From: Oceanospirillaceae bacterium
GTDB taxonomy: Bacteria; Pseudomonadota; Gammaproteobacteria; Pseudomonadales; Balneatricaceae
Length of the DNA: 17,838 bases
Assembly (NCBI GenBank): GCA_003497765.1
Contig: DNNY01000202.1
Location: 964 to 18,801, forward strand
Reading direction: 5' to 3'
In this document: piece by piece, positions 7,875 to 15,663 of the stretch
Position numbering within the stretch: the stretch's first letter is position 1
Layout of the letters: each line of letters begins with the position of its first letter
Position numbers and translations under genes: made by a program
The notes under the pieces: model-generated
What the model was told of the DNA's origin: nothing
What the model saw: the letters and a program-made list of their open reading frames with translations, nothing else
The model's database searches: none

Positions 7875-8561
7875 ATGCAAAACACACCACATCATATAGT
7901 TTGCATTGAAGACGAAGAAGATATTCAAGAGATTATTGCCTTTAATTTAGAGCGTGCTGGCTATCAGGTAAGTTTAGCTGGAGATGGTGTCCAAGGTTTA
8001 GCACTGGCAAAAGCAAGCCAACCTGATCTAATATTACTTGATGTGATGTTACCTAGATTAAATGGTATGCAGGTGTGTCAGAAACTGAGGGCAAATGCAG
8101 CCACCCAAGATATACCCATTATTATGTTGTCCGCCCGCAGTGAGGAGGTGGATATTGTCAAAGGCCTAACGGGTGGCGCTGATGACTACATTACCAAGCC
8201 CTTTAGCCAAGCCGAATTAATTGCCCGCATTCAAGCGGCTTTAAGGCGCAAGCCAAAATCGATCGCTCTTACTGTTAAACAAGTAAGCCTTGATCCGGAG
8301 GACTTTACTTGCAAAGTAGACGGAAGACTGATCAAGCTTACTAGCACAGAGTTTAAATTACTAATGGCTTTAATGCAGAAACCGGGGCGCGCTTTTTCCC
8401 GCGAACAACTTATTCAAGCCGCTTTGGGCGACCAAACAGATGTGGTTGATCGCAATGTAGATGTGCATATTCGTGCTATTCGCAAAGCTTTAGGCAGTGA
8501 TAACGCCATTATTGAAACAGTGCGCGGTGTTGGCTACCGTTGTTACAATGGTGACCGCTGA
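7875..8561 (+). CDS. phoB: Phosphate regulon response regulator PhoB
   Basis: PhoB is the DNA-binding response regulator of phosphate limitation; phosphorylated by PhoR it binds PHO boxes. From the ATG at 7875 the product is 228 residues, the usual length. The receiver domain shows the acidic pair in IEDEED, phospho-acceptor Asp56 in LLDVMLP, switch Ser86 in LSARSEE and Lys108 in TKPF. A winged-helix OmpR-type domain ends VRGVGYRCY. An in-frame GTG at 7821 would add 18 residues, but the family starts just before the first strand, so ATG 7875 is preferred; neither has a clear Shine-Dalgarno. phoR follows after 2 bp. Identification as PhoB rather than another OmpR-type regulator rests on similarity and the phoR/PHO-box/pit context. 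Confidence 0.92.
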   Translation: MQNTPHHIVCIEDEEDIQEIIAFNLERAGYQVSLAGDGVQGLALAKASQPDLILLDVMLPRLNGMQVCQKLRANAATQDIPIIMLSARSEEVDIVKGLTGGADDYITKPFSQAELIARIQAALRRKPKSIALTVKQVSLDPEDFTCKVDGRLIKLTSTEFKLLMALMQKPGRAFSREQLIQAALGDQTDVVDRNVDVHIRAIRKALGSDNAIIETVRGVGYRCYNGDR

Positions 8562-8563
8562 TA

Positions 8564-10345
8564 ATGTCCAATAGCCGTCGCCATTCCCCTATATTTATTA
8601 AGCTTTTTGTTGGCTTTGCCGTGGTGGTGCTGTTTAGTGTCAGCATTCTCGGTCTTATGGTACAAAGGCAAATTGAAGAAGCTAGCTTGCGTGATATTCG
8701 CACCAACCTAACCCACCAAGCATACATACTGCAGCAAACCTTTGCTTTTCAAAGCGAAACCCCCCTTGCACGGCTGCAACGACAAGTTGCCACTATTAGC
8801 GCCAGTATTGAAGCCCGAATTACCCTTATAGATAGCCAAGGTGTGGTATTAGCGGATTCTGAATTTAATCCCAAGAAGATGGATAATCACTTTGATCGGC
8901 CAGAAATACAAGCGGCAAAATCAAATGGTATTGGTGAATCGAGACGCTTTAGCAATACCTTAAACACCACCATGCAGTATATTGCTGTGCCGACCTTAAA
9001 TGAAGCAAACCAAGTTGGCTATATAAGGACTGCCTTATCAACCCAGCGTATTAACGAAGAAATAAACTACCTACGCAGGGTAATAATTATTGCCACTAGT
9101 TTAACTGCAATTATTGCCCTGTTTGTTGGTTATTGGCTAGCTATGAGTTTTGCCCAGCCTTTGCGGCAAATGACCTTAATTGCCAATAATTTTGCCCAAG
9201 GACGTTATCAGTTGCGCATTCCTAGTCATCGCCGCGATGAAATTGGGGATTTGGCCCGCTCATTAAACCAGATGGCAGATATATCTGCGCAACGCTTTAA
9301 TAACCTAGCTAGTGAAAGGGATTTATTGGCCACTATTCTTAAAAGTATGAATGAAGGGGTTATTACGGTCGACAATCAAGGCATTATTCAGCATATCAAT
9401 GCCGCTGCCGCACGTATGTTACGTAATAAACCTGATCTATCTTTAGGCCAATCCCTAGAACAAATAGAAGGCACAATGGTATTGCACAAAGCCTGGGAAA
9501 AATGCCTATACCAACAATCTATTTATACGCAGCAAATCCAACTTCGTGGCTATGCCTTTGCTCGGCATTATCAATTACATGTTAGCCTGTTGAAAGAATC
9601 TCGTGATGGTGGTGCTATTCTGGTACTGCAAGATATTACTGAAGTGCAGCGCATTGATCGTATGCGCGCTGACTTTGTGGCTAATGCATCCCATGAATTA
9701 AAGACGCCTATCACAGCCATTCGTGGGTTTGCTGAAACGTTACTGGATGGTGGTGATGTGGACGCCAAATTAATTCGGCGCTTTATGCGCAAGATCCATA
9801 GCCAATCTTTGCGCTTATCGGATCTAGTGTCAGACCTTTTGGCTCTTTCTAGACTGGAAAGTAATGATGAGGCCCATGAAGAAAGTGTTGATTTAATGGA
9901 TATTGTGGTGAAAGTGTGTACTAACTTACAGTCAGTAGCGCAAAGTCAAGATATTAGCCTCAAATTACATATAAACAAAGACCAATATTTACCTATTTTA
10001 GGTGACGATAAAGCCCTAAATCAGTTGGTCACCAACCTTGTTGATAATGCCATTAAATATACCCCTGAGGGTGGTCAAGTTGATGTCTATTTGCAGCTTG
10101 ATGATCAACATCTAGTATTTGCTGTTAAAGATACGGGTATCGGTATTGCACCAGCAGATCAGGAACGTATCTTTGAGCGCTTCTATCGCGTGGACAAAGC
10201 GCGCTCACGGAAAGTTGGGGGCACAGGCCTTGGTCTTGCCATTGTTAAACATATTGTCCAAAGCCACCAAGGTAAATTAAAGGTAATCAGTGAGCTAGGT
10301 GAAGGCACGCGATTTGAGGTTCGTCTACCCATCATTAGGTCTTAA
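8564..10345 (+). CDS. phoR: Phosphate regulon sensor histidine kinase PhoR (periplasmic-domain type)
   Basis: This is the likely membrane sensor kinase partner of PhoB. The product is 593 residues, clearly longer than E. coli PhoR (431). A first membrane helix (about 11-33) and a second (about 172-195) enclose a periplasmic domain of about 135 residues. HAMP (about 196-248), PAS (about 252-360), HisKA with phospho-acceptor His377 in ASHELKTPITAI, and an HATPase domain with N-box NLVDNAIKY (491-499), DTGIGI (523-528) and GGTGLGLAI (552-560) follow. This is the layout of Bacillus-type PhoR/PnpS rather than the E. coli one, which has no periplasmic domain. It starts 2 bp after phoB, so translation is probably coupled. 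No terminator is evident after it. Confidence 0.88.
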   Translation: MSNSRRHSPIFIKLFVGFAVVVLFSVSILGLMVQRQIEEASLRDIRTNLTHQAYILQQTFAFQSETPLARLQRQVATISASIEARITLIDSQGVVLADSEFNPKKMDNHFDRPEIQAAKSNGIGESRRFSNTLNTTMQYIAVPTLNEANQVGYIRTALSTQRINEEINYLRRVIIIATSLTAIIALFVGYWLAMSFAQPLRQMTLIANNFAQGRYQLRIPSHRRDEIGDLARSLNQMADISAQRFNNLASERDLLATILKSMNEGVITVDNQGIIQHINAAAARMLRNKPDLSLGQSLEQIEGTMVLHKAWEKCLYQQSIYTQQIQLRGYAFARHYQLHVSLLKESRDGGAILVLQDITEVQRIDRMRADFVANASHELKTPITAIRGFAETLLDGGDVDAKLIRRFMRKIHSQSLRLSDLVSDLLALSRLESNDEAHEESVDLMDIVVKVCTNLQSVAQSQDISLKLHINKDQYLPILGDDKALNQLVTNLVDNAIKYTPEGGQVDVYLQLDDQHLVFAVKDTGIGIAPADQERIFERFYRVDKARSRKVGGTGLGLAIVKHIVQSHQGKLKVISELGEGTRFEVRLPIIRS

Positions 10346-10394
10346 CTCATTAACCCTATTCCCCATCCCCTTTCAGTTCAGATACACACATATT

Positions 10395-10412
10395 AGGTCA
10401 TAAGATTTTCAT
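10395..10412 (+). promoter_or_regulatory. Weak upstream PHO-box-like pair
   Basis: AGGTCAT (10395-10401) and TTTTCAT (10406-10412) are 11 bp apart, the spacing of a PHO box, but each matches the CTGTCAT half-site only in part. They lie about 28 bp upstream of the clear triple array and are not in phase with it. Confidence 0.3.
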
Positions 10413-10422
10413 AGATATATGC

Positions 10423-10451
10423 TTGTCATATTTCTGTCATCTTTTTGTCAT
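10423..10451 (+). promoter_or_regulatory. PHO box array (three PhoB half-sites)
   Basis: TTGTCAT (10423-10429), CTGTCAT (10434-10440) and TTGTCAT (10445-10451) repeat at exactly 11-bp intervals, the helical phasing of PhoB half-sites (consensus CTGTCAT with 4-bp spacers). The middle copy is perfect and the outer two differ at one base. Candidate -10 boxes downstream are TATATT at 10467-10472 and TATAAT at 10491-10496. Neither is at the roughly 10-bp distance seen in E. coli activated pho promoters, so repression is as possible as activation. Confidence 0.85.
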
Positions 10452-10533
10452 ATTAAAAAGAATCTTTATATTGTCTTAACATTGCCTACTTATAATGCCC
10501 GCCAATAATCATTAAATACAGAAGGTAATGTTT

Positions 10534-11211
10534 ATGGCGTCCAGTACTATTATAAGTTTGTTTGGGCAGTCACCTATAAAGCCCTTGCAAAATCATATGC
10601 ATACGGTTTTTGAGTGTACTGAACAACTAAACCATTTTTTTGTCGCTGTCTGTGCCGAAGATTGGCCAGCAGCAGAAGCTGTTTACAATAAGATGGCTGA
10701 ACTTGAGTCTGCAGCTGATGACCAGAAGCAAGATATTCGTCTGCATCTGCCAAAAAGTCTGTTTATGCCCATTAACCGCTCTGATCTTATCCACCTGTTA
10801 AGCAAACAGGACAAAATCTGCAATAAGGCCAAAGATATTGCTGGCGTTATTTTAGGTCGTGAACAAATCGTGCCTAAGAAAATCGCTTCTGATCTAAAAG
10901 CATACATTAAATCAGCTGTTGCAGTGGTGTTAGAAGCACGGGTAGTTATTGACGAACTGGATGAATTAATTGGTTCTGGTTTTGGTGGCCGTGAGATTGA
11001 CCTCATTAACAAATGCATCATCAACCTAGACAAAGCTGAAAACAAAAACGACAAGCGTCAAGTTGCATTACGCTCTAAGCTGCATGCTATTGAGGCTGAT
11101 CTCCCGCCGGTAGATGTTATGTTCTTATATAAGACCATTGAGGCTATTGGCCATTTAGCTGATCGCGCAAAAAGTGCTGGTGAGCAGATCCAAATTATTA
11201 TTGCCCGATAG
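10534..11211 (+). CDS. PhoU-like DUF47 family protein (TIGR00153 type)
   Basis: DUF47 proteins are helical, PhoU-like accessory proteins usually encoded next to Pit phosphate transporters. Their exact role is not settled, though they are thought to modulate transport. The product is 225 residues from ATG 10534 and begins MASSTIISLFGQSPIKPLQNHM, which fits the family start. An ATG two codons earlier (10528) is only 2 bases from the GAAGG ribosome-binding site at 10521-10525, whereas 10534 is 8 bases away, so 10534 is chosen. The PhoU-like helices are acidic and heptad-like, with conserved DDQKQDIRLHLPKSLFMPINRSD. It lies downstream of the PHO array and 19 bp before pit, and is almost certainly co-transcribed with pit. 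Confidence 0.9.
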   Translation: MASSTIISLFGQSPIKPLQNHMHTVFECTEQLNHFFVAVCAEDWPAAEAVYNKMAELESAADDQKQDIRLHLPKSLFMPINRSDLIHLLSKQDKICNKAKDIAGVILGREQIVPKKIASDLKAYIKSAVAVVLEARVVIDELDELIGSGFGGREIDLINKCIINLDKAENKNDKRQVALRSKLHAIEADLPPVDVMFLYKTIEAIGHLADRAKSAGEQIQIIIAR

Positions 11212-11230
11212 ATAAAAAGAGGTTATCTAA

Positions 11231-12505
11231 ATGGATATTTTAAACGAATACGGTCAAATTCTGCTTATTCTAGCCATTATCTTTGGTGTGTTTATGGCTT
11301 GGGGTGTTGGTGCTAACGATGTTGCCAACGCCATGGGTACTTCAGTAGGGTCTGGGGCAATTACTTTAAGGCAAGCAGTTTTAATTGCTATGGTCTTTGA
11401 GTTTGCTGGCGCTTACTTAGCTGGTGGTGAAGTAACTGCCACCATTCGCAAAGGAATAATTGACCCCTTAGCACTGCAAGGGACGCCGGAATACCTTGTG
11501 TTTGGTATGTTAGCAGCCTTGTTAGCAGCAGGCACTTGGCTTCTTATTGCGTCTATGGTGGGTTGGCCTGTTTCCACCACTCACTCTATCGTTGGTGCTA
11601 TTGTTGGTTTCGCTGCCGTTGCTATTTCCGTAGATGCGGTTAATTGGGGTAAGGTAAGCACTATCGTTGCTTCTTGGGTGGTATCACCCTTGTTGGCTGG
11701 TACTATTTCTTATCTTTTGTTTAAGAGTGTGCAGCGCTTAATTCTTGATACAGCAACACCGTTTGAGAATGCTAAGCGCTATATTCCTATTTATATGTTT
11801 ATGGTTGGTTTTATGATCACCATGGTGACCTTGATGAAAGGTCTTAAGCATGTTTTTAAAGATGCCTCCTTTAAACTAAGCTATCCAGAAATGTTTGTCA
11901 TCGCTTCAATTGTGGGTGCTTTAGTTGCTATATTGGGTGCTTACCTGATGAGTCGAGTTAGACTTAACGAAAGCACCAATGATGACGACCGTTTTGCTAA
12001 TGTAGAAAAGGTTTTCGCTATTCTGATGGTATTTACCGCTTGTGCTATGGCTTTTGCTCACGGCTCCAACGATGTTGCTAACGCTGTTGGTCCTATGGCT
12101 GCTGCTATTGCTACCATTAAGTCGGGTGCCATTACCGCTAAATCAACCATGCCTTCATGGATCCTGCTAGCGGGTGGTATTGGTATTGTTGTTGGATTGG
12201 CTACTTTTGGTTACAAGGTTATGGCCACTATCGGTAAAAAGATTACCGAACTTACGCCAAGCCGTGGTTTTGCTGCTGAGCTGGGCGCTTCATGTACAGT
12301 GGTTCTAGCCTCAGGTATTGGTCTGCCTATCTCAACCACACATACATTAGTTGGTGCTGTTCTTGGCGTTGGTTTGGCTAGAGGTATAGCTGCGCTTAAC
12401 TTACGCATGATTGGTAACATATTTACCTCGTGGGTTATAACCCTTCCTGCTGGGGCTATCCTGTCGATCATATTCTTCTATGTGTTTAAAAATATCTTTT
12501 CATAA
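11231..12505 (+). CDS. pit: Inorganic phosphate transporter, PiT family
   Basis: Pit proteins are inner-membrane carriers that import phosphate (often as a metal-phosphate complex) with protons, at lower affinity than the Pst ABC system. The product is 424 residues with about ten hydrophobic helices. Both halves carry the PiT signatures: GANDVANAMG (27-36) and GSNDVANAVGP (278-288), plus GWPVSTTHS (111-119) and GLPISTTHT (363-371). This internal duplication is diagnostic. An AGAGG ribosome-binding site lies 9 bases before the ATG. It is co-transcribed with the DUF47 gene and ends at a rho-independent terminator. Substrate phosphate is inferred from the family and from the phoBR/PHO-box context; sulfate-type PiT members exist. 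Confidence 0.95.
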   Translation: MDILNEYGQILLILAIIFGVFMAWGVGANDVANAMGTSVGSGAITLRQAVLIAMVFEFAGAYLAGGEVTATIRKGIIDPLALQGTPEYLVFGMLAALLAAGTWLLIASMVGWPVSTTHSIVGAIVGFAAVAISVDAVNWGKVSTIVASWVVSPLLAGTISYLLFKSVQRLILDTATPFENAKRYIPIYMFMVGFMITMVTLMKGLKHVFKDASFKLSYPEMFVIASIVGALVAILGAYLMSRVRLNESTNDDDRFANVEKVFAILMVFTACAMAFAHGSNDVANAVGPMAAAIATIKSGAITAKSTMPSWILLAGGIGIVVGLATFGYKVMATIGKKITELTPSRGFAAELGASCTVVLASGIGLPISTTHTLVGAVLGVGLARGIAALNLRMIGNIFTSWVITLPAGAILSIIFFYVFKNIFS

Positions 12506-12530
12506 TTAGATAGCCCTTTAAGCCCAAAAC

Positions 12531-12562
12531 AAAAACCGCGCTCTTGGATCGCGGTTTTTTTT
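12531..12562 (+). terminator. Rho-independent terminator after pit
   Basis: CCGCG (12536-12540) pairs with CGCGG (12550-12554) around a 9-base loop. Flanking AAAAA and a run of eight T extend the stem. The symmetry of the A and T tracts means it may also work for transcripts from the right. It closes the phosphate module and insulates the origin region. Confidence 0.9.
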
Positions 12563-12621
12563 GCTTCTACATTAGACCAAGCATTTTGATAAGCATTAAT
12601 AGTTAACTGCTTATAAACTGT

Positions 12622-12635
12622 TTATCAACAACTTA
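12622..12635 (+). promoter_or_regulatory. IHF-like site overlapping a weak DnaA box
   Basis: TATCAACAACTTA (12623-12635) fits the IHF consensus WATCAANNNNTTR exactly. TTATCAACA (12622-12630) differs from the strong DnaA box at one base. DNA bending here next to the AT-rich tract would suit origin architecture. Confidence 0.45.
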
Positions 12636-12644
12636 CTAAACGAG

Positions 12645-12700
12645 TAATTTTAAAAATTTTTTATATATTTCAATAATATATATATTTTTTAAATTATATC
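12645..12700. other. AT-rich tract, candidate DNA-unwinding element
   Basis: About 55 bases are nearly all A and T, with alternating TATATA steps. A near-match DnaA box (ATATCCACA, 12696-12704) sits at its right edge. No E. coli-type GATC-containing 13-mers are present. Confidence 0.55.
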
Positions 12701-12795
12701 CACAGATTTTTAAAGCAAAGCACGCCGTATTTACAAAACAACAATCAGATTAATTTCTTATATGTATAACTACCTATATAGCCGTTTTATCATCT

Positions 12796-12839
12796 TGTGT
12801 ATAACCGTGACATGTGTATAAAAAGCCTTTTTATCCACA
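12796..12839. promoter_or_regulatory. Cluster of three perfect DnaA boxes
   Basis: TGTGTATAA at 12796-12804 and 12813-12821 are minus-strand TTATACACA boxes. TTATCCACA at 12831-12839 is a plus-strand box. Start-to-start spacings are 17 and 18 bp. The two left boxes face the right one. Confidence 0.85.
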
Positions 12840-13051
12840 ATATATACCCAATCAAATAAACGATGTTTAAAGCTATTAATAACACTTTTATTATGAATTT
12901 ATATGATTGTTTTATAATGATTTTTATTGTTTATCAACTGTTTTTATTTGAACTAATAATAACCACAAAAATAATCTAAATATATTTCATATATTCTTCT
13001 TTAGTTTAAAAAACAAAACCCATGTTTATTTCTTAACCACTAAGAAAAAGC

Positions 13052-13057
13052 TATAAT
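13052..13057 (+). promoter_or_regulatory. -10 box for mnmG
   Basis: TATAAT lies 40 bases before the mnmG start. The sequence 17 bp upstream (TTTCTT) is a poor -35, so activity may need an activator or be modest. Transcription from here runs away from the DnaA-box cluster. Confidence 0.5.
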
Positions 13058-13097
13058 GGCCGGCTTGCTTGTTTAACATTAAAATGCAGGTGACAGT

Positions 13098-14990
13098 GTG
13101 TTATATCCAGAGAAGTTTGACGTGATAATTGTTGGTGGTGGCCATGCTGGTACAGAGGCAGCCTTGGCCAGTGCGCGCATGGGTGTTAAAACACTGCTAT
13201 TAACCCATAATATTGATACTTTGGGACAAATGTCCTGTAATCCAGCTATTGGTGGTATTGGTAAAAGTCACCTAGTGAAGGAGATTGATGCTCTTGACGG
13301 CTACATGGCCCGCGCTACTGACCAAGCGGGTATACAATTTAGAGTATTAAATGCACGCAAAGGTCCAGCGGTGCGTGCTACTCGAGCACAAGCGGATCGT
13401 TCATTATATCGTCAAGCAGTTAGAAATAAGCTTGAACGGCAAGAGAACTTGTTTATCTTCCAACAAGCCGTGGATGATATTCTTATTGAGCAAGATCAAG
13501 TCCAAGGTATTGTTACTAATATGGGCTTGACCTTTAAAGCCCAACAAGTGGTTTTAACTGCTGGCACTTTCTTGGCTGGTGTTATCCATATCGGTATGGA
13601 AAATCATCAAGGTGGACGCATAGGTGATCCACCTGCAAACAGTTTAGCGGCCAAGCTACGCGAAAGACCTTTCCATATTGAACGGCTTAAGACTGGAACA
13701 CCACCACGCATAGATGCGCGGACAGTCGATTTTAGTGTTATGCAGGAGCAACCAGGCGATACACCAACGCCGGTTATGTCTTATATGGGAAGCACCGCTG
13801 AACATCCTCAACAGATTTCTTGTTACATTACTCACACCAATGAACAGACCCATGATTTTATCCGCCAAGGACTAGATAGATCACCTTTATACGCTGGTGT
13901 AATCGAAGGTGTTGGGCCACGCTATTGCCCGTCTATAGAAGATAAAATTATGCGCTTTGCTGACAAAAACAGTCATCAGATCTTTGTGGAGCCTGAAGGC
14001 TTAAACAGCTTAGAGCTTTACCCTAATGGTATTTCAACTAGTTTACCTTTTGATGTACAAATTAATTTAGTACGTTCCATTAAAGGCTTTGAGAATGCAC
14101 ATATCATCCGTCCAGGCTATGCTATTGAATATGATTATTTTGATCCACAAGATCTAACCCCAAATTTGCAGACTAAATCAGTACAAGGCCTATTCTTTGC
14201 TGGTCAGATAAATGGTACCACTGGTTACGAAGAAGCAGGTGCTCAAGGTTTGCTAGCTGGTGTGAATGCGGCACTAAGAGCCCAAGATAAAGAATTATTA
14301 TCATTATCAAGAGATCAGGCCTATCTGGGTGTTCTAGTAGATGACCTTATTACCAACGGTACCCAAGAACCTTATCGTATGTTTACTAGCCGTGCCGAGT
14401 ATCGCCTACTGCTTCGTGAAGACAATGCTGATCAAAGGCTAACGGAGATTGGTTACCGTATTGGTTTAGTAGGTGAAGATCGTTGGCGGCACTTTAATAA
14501 CAAATGTGAGGCGATAGCCCAACAACAACAACTAATGCGAGATACAAAAGTAACTTTGCATAATCATTTAGGCACACGTCTAAATCAACACCTGCAGCAA
14601 CCCCTATCTAAAGACACAAATTTGCTTGATCTATTAAAGCGTCCAGAGCTAGATTATCAACAAATACAAAAGCTGGCAGAGCTTCCTCAGGTACCCGATG
14701 ATTGTGGTGAGCAGATTCAAATAGAAGCTAAATATGCAGGTTATATAAGCCGTCAAAAAGAAGATATTGAACGCTTAAAACGACACCAAAAAACCTTGAT
14801 ACCAGCGGATTTTGATTATGATCAAATAGATGGTTTGTCTAACGAAGCAAGGATAAAACTCCAGCAGGTAAGACCCACCTCATTGGGAATGGCTGGCCGT
14901 ATCCAAGGGGTCACGCCAGCAGCCATTTCCTTATTGCTTATTTATCTAAAGAAACGCCAATTAAAACAGGGTTTGGCTGCCCACGGATGA
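13098..14990 (+). CDS. mnmG: tRNA uridine-5-carboxymethylaminomethyl modification enzyme MnmG (GidA)
   Basis: MnmG is the FAD-dependent partner of MnmE in wobble uridine modification of tRNA. The product is 630 residues, normal length. The Rossmann FAD-binding motif GGGHAGTE is at residues 13-20, and [32 protein letters not shown] and [14 protein letters not shown] follow. The C-terminal MnmE-interaction region ends [19 protein letters not shown]. The start is a GTG at 13098 with GCAGG 7 bases upstream, and the N-terminus LYPEKFDVI aligns with the E. coli start. It lies directly right of the oriC candidate and overlaps rsmG by 4 bases (ATGA), indicating coupled translation. Confidence 0.98.
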   Translation: MLYPEKFDVIIVGGGHAGTEAALASARMGVKTLLLTHNIDTLGQMSCNPAIGGIGKSHLVKEIDALDGYMARATDQAGIQFRVLNARKGPAVRATRAQADRSLYRQAVRNKLERQENLFIFQQAVDDILIEQDQVQGIVTNMGLTFKAQQVVLTAGTFLAGVIHIGMENHQGGRIGDPPANSLAAKLRERPFHIERLKTGTPPRIDARTVDFSVMQEQPGDTPTPVMSYMGSTAEHPQQISCYITHTNEQTHDFIRQGLDRSPLYAGVIEGVGPRYCPSIEDKIMRFADKNSHQIFVEPEGLNSLELYPNGISTSLPFDVQINLVRSIKGFENAHIIRPGYAIEYDYFDPQDLTPNLQTKSVQGLFFAGQINGTTGYEEAGAQGLLAGVNAALRAQDKELLSLSRDQAYLGVLVDDLITNGTQEPYRMFTSRAEYRLLLREDNADQRLTEIGYRIGLVGEDRWRHFNNKCEAIAQQQQLMRDTKVTLHNHLGTRLNQHLQQPLSKDTNLLDLLKRPELDYQQIQKLAELPQVPDDCGEQIQIEAKYAGYISRQKEDIERLKRHQKTLIPADFDYDQIDGLSNEARIKLQQVRPTSLGMAGRIQGVTPAAISLLLIYLKKRQLKQGLAAHG

Positions 14991-15649
14991 ACGATAACCA
15001 ATTAAACGAATGCAGAAATTTGTTGATTGCTGGATGTGCAGCAATGCGAATAAACTTAAGCAAAAACCAGCAAGAGCTATTACTTCGTTATACTCAAGAA
15101 CTGTACAAGTGGAATAAGGCTTATAACCTTACAGCTATTCGAAATCCTGAGGCCATGCTTAAATTACATATTTTAGATAGCCTGAGTGTGGTAGAAAATT
15201 TAGCCAAACTTAAACCAAAACGCATTATTGATGTAGGCACCGGCGCCGGTCTACCGGGCTTTATTTTGGCTATTATGTGGCCAGAAATTAAAGTTGATTT
15301 GCTTGATACCAACGGCAAAAAGACCCGATTTTTAAACCAGTGTAAACATAATCTTGGATTAGCTAATGTTTTAGTGCTTAATAAACGAGTAGAACAACAT
15401 CAACCAGATCAAGCTTATGATATTGTTACCTCTAGAGCCTTTGCCTCAATCAGTGATATGCTAGCTGGCTGCGAACAACTAGTTGGTGAAGAGGGGATAT
15501 TTGCAGCCATGAAAGGGCAATACCCTCAAGCTGAACTTGATGCTATGTCAAAAAATTATCATCTGTTAAACAGTACCGCTTTGTCAGTTCCAGGTGTTGA
15601 TGCAACAAGGCATTTACTATTAATTAAAAAAACCATCGTTAAGCATTAA
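14987..15649 (+). CDS. rsmG: 16S rRNA m7G527 methyltransferase RsmG (GidB)
   Basis: RsmG methylates N7 of G527 in 16S rRNA with S-adenosylmethionine. The product is 220 residues, slightly longer than the E. coli 207. Family motifs are YNLTAIR (46-52), HILDSL (61-66) and the SAM-binding loop [11 protein letters not shown] (81-91). A short extra N-terminal stretch of a dozen residues comes from the ATG that overlaps the mnmG stop; this overlap is the common gidA-gidB arrangement, so the start is credible. parA follows after 14 bp, so it is very likely in one operon with mnmG, parA and parB. Confidence 0.97.
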   Translation: MNDNQLNECRNLLIAGCAAMRINLSKNQQELLLRYTQELYKWNKAYNLTAIRNPEAMLKLHILDSLSVVENLAKLKPKRIIDVGTGAGLPGFILAIMWPEIKVDLLDTNGKKTRFLNQCKHNLGLANVLVLNKRVEQHQPDQAYDIVTSRAFASISDMLAGCEQLVGEEGIFAAMKGQYPQAELDAMSKNYHLLNSTALSVPGVDATRHLLLIKKTIVKH

Positions 15650-15663
15650 ATTAGGAAAAACAA

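Larger units (their letters stand above)
12563..13097. other. oriC: Candidate origin of replication (oriC) upstream of mnmG
   Basis: This 535-bp gene-free stretch is strikingly AT-rich. It contains three perfect DnaA boxes in a tight cluster (12796-12839), near matches at 12622-12630 and 12696-12704, an IHF consensus match (12623-12635) and a tract of nearly pure A/T at about 12645-12700 suited to be the unwinding element. A second AT-rich part runs from about 12860 to 13020. It lies just upstream of mnmG, the classic gammaproteobacterial oriC position, and near dnaA and parAB. It has no GATC site, so Dam/SeqA sequestration is unlikely. The boundaries are approximate. Confidence 0.8.

Noticed and set aside
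10789..10797. TTATCCACC inside the DUF47 gene as a DnaA box
   Set aside because: One mismatch at the last base, isolated and inside a coding sequence; likely chance.
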